Source: Bathymodiolus brooksi
Lineage: Eukaryota > Mollusca > Bivalvia > Mytilida > Modiolidae
Length of the DNA stretch: 64,000 nt
Direction: 5' to 3'
Assembly: GCA_963680875.1 (NCBI GenBank)
Contig: OY804577.1
Coordinates: forward strand, 105,163,906-105,227,905
The first letter of the stretch is position 1; the number at the start of each line of letters is the position of its first letter. This document shows, piece after piece, positions 60,701-64,000 of this stretch. The notes beneath the pieces are model-generated. The model saw only the letters and a list, made by a program, of their open reading frames with translations, was not told the DNA's origin and ran no database searches. The translations under genes and the position numbers were made by a program.

Positions 60701-62455
60701 CCCCAAAACTTCTTTCCTGTTTCTTTTTCTAGCAGAATCAGTTAAAATTATCATATGTGTGCATGGTTTCCATCGGCAGACATTTTTTCCCTAACAACAG
60801 ATTTCGTGCATGCGTAGTAAAAATATTCTGATTCCCAATGATGCTGAAAAAATTATTCTGATTTTGGTGGAGGATAAAAAATAATCTGTCATATAACCTA
60901 ATATTAAATTCTGGAAAAAAAATTTGTGCTTTGCGCGACAAAAAAAGAAATATTCTAACTCTTGTGTTGTCCGAAAAAAAAATTCTGAACGAAACAAAAA
61001 ACCATAACCCCCCCCCCCCCCCCTGCAAGTTAAATGGTCCCTAACTGAAATCTCAAAAAGAGTGGGGGACATCGTGGCCGTGATCGTATGGTAGTTGGAT
61101 TTACAACTACCTATGCAATCGGTGACTATCACCACTGATGTTTTGGGTTCAACTTCCGCTCAGGACGAGAAATACAACATTATGTGGTTTCCTCCACCAA
61201 TAAAAATGGCCGCCACGATATAGTTGAAATATTGTTGAAAGTGGCGTTAAACACCATAAAACCAAACCAACCAAACTAATAAAAAAGAGTGTCACACAGC
61301 CCCTAGACAGGTAGAGGGTTCATTTTTAATTAAAACTCATAATAACGTTGTTCGCCTGGTTATATATCAGGATTTTGCATTTTACTCATATTTGGAAAGC
61401 ATTTGCATGGCCGCATCATTTCACTAAGAGGCTAGGGCCCATGTAACTCGTTTAACTCCAGAACTTTCTATTGAAGTGTCTGTACCAAGACAGGAATGTG
61501 AGCAGTCATGTATTTGTGTGTGAGCAGTATCGATTTTGCCTCTTAATCCGATTTTGTTATTTGATTTAGGAATTTTTCCGAAAGCTTGGAATTTCATTTT
61601 TCGTTTTTACACTACATTCTAAATCGGAGATGCGGAATTACAGGAAATTTATTTAATATTGGTACTTCAGTAATCTGTAAAATATTATTACAACAGTAAC
61701 AAGTGTTCCTCTGCGACATGACAAATACAAGCAATCAAACTACCCCGAAATATTTGACGATATATTAATGAGACGACTTGCCAATGAAAAGCAACTGGAA
61801 GAGAATTTATAAAACAAATGATTTTAATCATCAAGAAAGGTACAAAGTACAATTATGAAATGTGTATTTATCAATATAGATAGGTATGTAGGTTTATGGT
61901 GTTTAATGCCACTTTCAACAATATGTTAGTTATTTCGTGGAAGTCAGTTTTATTGGTGGAGAAAACCAGAGTACCCAGAGAAAACCACCGACCTGTCGCA
62001 AGTCATTGATAAACTTAGTGTTGTATCGAGTACACCTCGCCACGAACGGGGTTCGAACTCACAACGTTAGTGGTGAGAGGCACTAATTGTACAGGTAGTT
62101 GAAAATCCAACTACCATACGATCACGATCACGACGGCCTCTAGTACAATTATGAAACACGTATTTATCAATATATATATATATCATTATTTGCATTATAA
62201 TTATCTAATAAATGCATGAAGAAATGTTTTCTAATATTAATTTATTTTGTTGCATTTACCCACAATAGAATCCATTAAAAGTTCTCCATAGATTTGCCAG
62301 TATGGTAAGTTCATCATTTTCCAAATTCTCCAGTATTGTACGCCATGTCTTGACCACATATTAGTATGGTTAGGATACATATTAACATGGTATATCACAC
62401 CTACCGCCATCATAAATACAAACAGAATGACAAAAAAGCGGGCTAAATCTCGCAT
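48615..62455 (-). CDS. TRPM-type cation channel gene, 3' four exons (span); 5' part outside window or not found
   Basis: Exons in gene order are 62455-62260, 59139-58980, 49377-49208 and 48706-48615. Phases match at every junction (1, 2, 1) and the last exon ends in TAA. The product covers S5, the pore loop with PYWQIYGE, S6 ([16 protein letters not shown]), the TRP helix ([18 protein letters not shown]) and a short acidic tail. The YWxIYGE pore motif resembles the TRPM1/3/6/7 branch more than TRPM2/8. No NUDT9-H or alpha-kinase domain follows, so this is a short-tailed form. The 9.6-kb intron between S6 and the TRP helix holds the 55/25-bp minisatellite. Upstream exons were not found up to 64000. 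Confidence 0.85.
48739..48935 (+). mobile_element. SINE family B, internally deleted
   Basis: Head gggctgtcgtggtcatgacc and 3' domain cgccacgatataactgaaat; the B-box region is missing after tatcaccactaaaa. Lies in the last intron of the TRPM-like gene, 32 bases upstream (gene sense) of the terminal exon. Confidence 0.8.
49208..49377 (-). CDS. TRPM-like exon: TRP helix
   Basis: 170 nt, acceptor ttcttgtctttttaaag, donor AAAG|GTAGTA, phase 2 in and 1 out. Reads [53 protein letters not shown]. The [13 protein letters not shown] stretch is the TRP box region that follows S6 and couples to the gate. A hydrophobic stretch and basic Cys-rich end follow. Confidence 0.9.
49475..49778. mobile_element. 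MITE with CAGTCAAACC ends
   Basis: cagtcaaacct and aggtttgactg are inverted ends about 304 bp apart. Internal halves also share cacctgtattaaaagg / cttttaatacagg in inverted orientation. Flanking bases are TA-rich; exact target duplication unclear. Intronic in the TRPM-like gene. Confidence 0.7.
49779..50091. other. TRPM-like intron, nothing recognised
   Basis: No repeat or ORF of note. Confidence 0.5.
50092..50207. repeat. Left flank of the 55-bp array, related to 61366-61480
   Basis: Shares tttactcac/tat..., atgaccgcatcatttt/cactaagagg and the gcagtgcctgtaccaag / agtgtctgtaccaag junction with the unexpanded copy near 61.4 kb. Confidence 0.75.
50208..56695. repeat. 55-bp minisatellite, about 118 units
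   Basis: Unit tgtggtgcctgtaccaagcc + aggaaggtgatagagcagtc + atatatactagtatg. Copies are highly uniform; most variation is cctgtacc/cctatacc/cctgtatc, agtatg/agcatg and gagcag/gagcgg. It lies entirely within the S6-to-TRP-helix intron of the TRPM-like gene. Confidence 0.97.
56696..57492. repeat. 25-bp minisatellite derived from the 55-bp unit, about 32 units
   Basis: Unit tgtggtgcctgtatatacta + gtatg is the 55-bp unit with 30 internal bases removed (from accaagcc to agtcat). The switch is abrupt and the short form is then repeated almost perfectly. Confidence 0.96.
57493..58316. other. Intron right of the array; flank homology and one small ORF
   Basis: 57493-57580 resembles 61528-61610 (tcgattttgcct...ttccga). 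The rest is unremarkable apart from the ORF at 57699. Confidence 0.55.
57699..57818 (+). CDS. Small ORF (39 aa), unknown
   Basis: ATG in context caATGG; reads [20 protein letters not shown], then [19 protein letters not shown] and stop. Its composition looks protein-like and unlike the AT-rich surroundings. Antisense within the TRPM-like intron. No splice or poly-A support; may be an exon of a retrocopy or chance. Confidence 0.3.
   Translation: MEMADERLQSEWPWETTPREDKLPDVPKHIASLPQLAFV
58317..58450. repeat. 45-bp tandem repeat, 3 units
   Basis: tgacaagttcaggtaaacaa + ttacaaatcaccggcattct + tacat, three near-identical copies. Confidence 0.88.
58625..58790. mobile_element. Possible MITE fragment
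   Basis: gaatgtattattattcgtgg...ctaattttcgtagatttcatgg resembles a motif I associate with bivalve dispersed repeats. Recognised from memory only. Confidence 0.3.
58879..58980. repeat. 33-bp repeat of an exon end and its splice donor (3 extra copies)
   Basis: cctgaataaggcaataacaa + ggttaattagtta repeats with period 33, donor edges at 58980, 58947, 58914 and 58881. On the minus strand each copy reads aaccttgttattgccttattcag|GTAACT, the 3' end of the S6 exon plus its 5' splice site. Only 58980 avoids the in-frame stop (AGG TAA) created by reading past the first donor. Confidence 0.93.
58980..59139 (-). CDS. TRPM-like exon: outer pore and S6
   Basis: 160 nt, acceptor tcattttag, donor CAG|GTAACT, phase 1 in and 2 out. 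Reads [20 protein letters not shown], then [16 protein letters not shown] and [16 protein letters not shown]. The two Cys in the outer pore loop could form the turret disulphide known in TRPM channels (inference). The S6 stretch [12 protein letters not shown] is the family hallmark. Confidence 0.9.
59140..59642. other. TRPM-like intron, nothing recognised
   Basis: Unique AT-rich intron; chance ORFs only. Confidence 0.5.
59643..59895 (-). mobile_element. SINE family B
   Basis: caatatttcagttatatcgt, cataatgttgtatcaagg, gttcgaactcataatgttag, ccaactaccatacgatcacg. Confidence 0.88.
60150..60638. mobile_element. Tc1/mariner-type non-autonomous element, long TIRs, TA target site
   Basis: Left CAGAGACGTGCCAAAAGTAT and right ...CTTTTGGCACGTCTCTG are inverted, flanked by TA (60148-60149, 60639-60640). 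Inverted homology continues for about 120 bp. The cagNgNcNtgccaaaagtattcgg pattern is like Tc1-family ends. No transposase ORF. Confidence 0.85.
60641..61061. other. TRPM-like intron with a poly-C run
   Basis: Contains T/A-rich stretches and a C run of about 16 at 61009-61023; no gene. Confidence 0.55.
61062..61275 (+). mobile_element. SINE family B, internally deleted
   Basis: gggacatcgtggccgtgatc head, cgccacgatatagttgaaat 3' domain; lacks part of the body between attatgtgg and tttcctccacc. Confidence 0.83.
61366..61610. repeat. Unexpanded relative of the 55-bp array and its flanks
   Basis: Left part matches 50092-50207. One single diverged unit follows (tgtctgtaccaagacagga... gtgagcagtcatgtatttgt), then a right part like 57493-57580. 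So a pre-expansion form of the locus exists 4 kb away in the next intron. Confidence 0.72.
61890..62143 (-). mobile_element. SINE family B
   Basis: taggtttatggtgtttaatg, gtacacctcgccacgaacgg, gttcgaactcacaacgttag, ccaactaccatacgatcacg. 117 bases from the TRPM-like pore exon. Confidence 0.88.
62260..62455 (-). CDS. TRPM-like exon: S5 end and pore loop
   Basis: 196 nt, acceptor attttttttggacag, donor GTGG|GTAAAT, phase 0 in and 1 out. Reads [20 protein letters not shown], then [18 protein letters not shown] and [17 protein letters not shown]. The PYWQIYGE pore-helix motif matches the PYWMIYGE type of TRPM1/3/6/7, with Q for M. The first Met is internal to the protein, not the start. Confidence 0.9.
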
Positions 62456-62929
62456 CTGTCCAAAAAAAAATGGAAGAAAACTATTAACACTATTACAAAG
62501 CAATTTCTACCATCAATGGTTCAACCTTCTAATTAATCTTAGCCGAACTTCTGGTTAAGACAAATTCAAAAATGATCCCCTTCATTTGCTATATAAATAA
62601 CACCGTGATAAAATTCCACATATATTATGCTTCACACATGCGTATTGCTGGACAAATTGTTGCCATCATTGGTCATTTGATGTATTTATGAACGCTGTAC
62701 ATACATAAATAAAAACATTACTGTCTATCGTCTTTGACATTTTAACTTTGGTAACATTATTATCATGGTATTTTATGCCTTGTTATCTCCCATGATTTGT
62801 TAGAATTTTGGTCGTTTTTTTGGTTATGTGTTATCAAATATTTTGAATGGTTTGGTTTTCCAACCTTTGAGTACTATGGACAAGACATTAGAGGTCAACA
62901 ATATCAATATGGACAGGAAATATGATACC
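62456..62929. other. Upstream (gene sense) of the pore exon, nothing recognised
   Basis: No further TRPM exon could be read here. Confidence 0.5.
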
Positions 62930-64000
62930 GGTGTCATATGGTATTTTGACCCCCATGGTAAATTGATCCCCGGCTCAATTTTCATCCATGGTATATTGAC
63001 CCCCCTTATTGAAAACTGACCCCCCCCCCCGGTATGGTTAATTAAACCCCCATGGTATTTTGAGCCCCCTCATTTCTAATCAATAGATAGGCAGGGGGGT
63101 CAAAATACCATGGATAGGGGGGTCAAAATACCATGGGTAGGGGGGTCAAAATACCATGGGTAGGGGGGTCAAAATACAATGGGTAAGTGGGTCTTTAAAC
63201 CATGGGTAGGGAGGTCAAAATTCCTTGGGTAGGGGGGTCGATATACCATGGGTAGGGGGGCCCGGGTCAAAATACCATGGGTAGAGGGGTAGATATACCA
63301 TGGGTGGGGGTCGATATGCTAGTACCATGGGTAGAGGGGTCAAAATACCATGGGTAAGTGGGTCACTATACCATGGATAGGGGGGTCAAAATACCATGGG
63401 TAAGTGGGTCTGTATACCATGGGTAGGGGGTCGATATGCCATGGGTAGGGGGGTCAAAATAGCATGGGTAGGGGGGTCGATATACCATGGGTAGGGGGGT
63501 CGAAATACCATGGGTAGGGGGGTGATATACCATGGGTAGTGGGGTCAAAATACCATGGATAGGGGGGTCAAAATACCATGGGTAGGGGTCAAAGTACCAT
63601 AGGTAAGTGGGTCACCATACCATGGGTAGAGGGGTCAACATACCATGGGTAGGGGGATCAAAATACCATGGGTAGTGGGTCAAAATACCATAAGTAAGTG
63701 GGTCACCATACCATGGGTAGAGGGGTCAAAATACCATGGGTAGGGGACACAATACCATGAGTAAGTGGGTCTTTATACCATGGGTAGGGGGGTCGATATA
63801 CCATGGGTAGGGGGTCGATATACCATGGGTATGGGGTCAAAATAACATGGATAGGGGGTCAAAATACCATGTATAGGGGGGTCAAAATACCTTGGGTAGA
63901 GGGGTCAATATACCATGGGTAGGAGAAACAAAATACCATGGGTAAGTGGGTCGATATACTAGTACCATGGGTAGGGGGGTCAAAATACCATGGGTAGAGG
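62930..64000. repeat. 24-bp minisatellite with an internal strand switch, runs off the window
   Basis: From about 63088 to the end: taggggggtcaaaataccatggg with variants tcgatatacc, aagtgggtc, tcaccatacc. From 62930 to about 63075 the same unit runs in the opposite orientation (ccatggtattttgaccccc). The join is near 63080. CCATGG recurs in nearly every unit. Confidence 0.95.

Noticed and set aside
63366..63548. 60-codon Pro-rich minus ORF
   Set aside because: Translation of the 24-bp minisatellite only.

Overview
This is a eukaryotic nuclear window, AT-rich, with many short exons, GT-AG introns and dense repeats. The closest guess is a mollusc. At least a dozen tRNA-derived SINE copies share a 3' domain (gatataactgaaatattg...gtggcgttaaacacc) that I associate with mollusc genomes. 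The genome assignment is inference; the splice-site and reading-frame calls are read directly from the sequence.

Two host genes can be assembled by eye from exon phases, both on the minus strand. (1) A QRICH2/C16orf96-like (DUF4795-type) coiled-coil gene starts at 15885 and runs leftwards through at least 12 exons to 779. Its 3' part enters a 2.4-kb tandem duplication (1-4676) that carries two phase-2/2 exons, so a 50-codon exon pair is repeated in frame. (2) The 3' end of a TRPM-type cation channel gene has four exons: S5/pore 62455-62260, pore/S6 59139-58980, TRP helix 49377-49208, and a terminal exon with stop 48706-48615. All phases match. The S6-to-TRP-helix intron holds a 7.3-kb minisatellite.

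Layout: 1-5.7 kb, exon-bearing tandem duplication plus a MITE. 5.7-15.9 kb, the rest of the QRICH2-like gene, with SINEs and a small non-autonomous element in its introns. 16-18 kb, SINEs and a Gly-rich retropseudogene-like stretch. 18.2-22.5 kb, nested inverted repeats around a decayed reverse-transcriptase fragment. 23.3-39.2 kb, a 34-bp minisatellite of about 470 units. 39.2-43.3 kb, a frameshifted APE-type non-LTR retrotransposon with a 2A-like motif before its endonuclease. 43.3-45.4 kb, a 51/47-bp minisatellite. 46.5-47.4 kb, a degenerate 48-bp repeat. 47.5-48.4 kb, a short TIR element with five internal repeats. 48.6-62.5 kb, the TRPM-like gene. 62.9 kb to the window end, a 24-bp minisatellite that switches strand.

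The most interesting signal is that tandem repeats in both genes begin at a coding exon's 5' splice site. In the QRICH2-like gene a 70-bp repeat, and in the TRPM-like gene a 33-bp repeat, contain the last bases of the exon plus its GTAA donor. Each leaves a ladder of decoy donors that starts at the real one.
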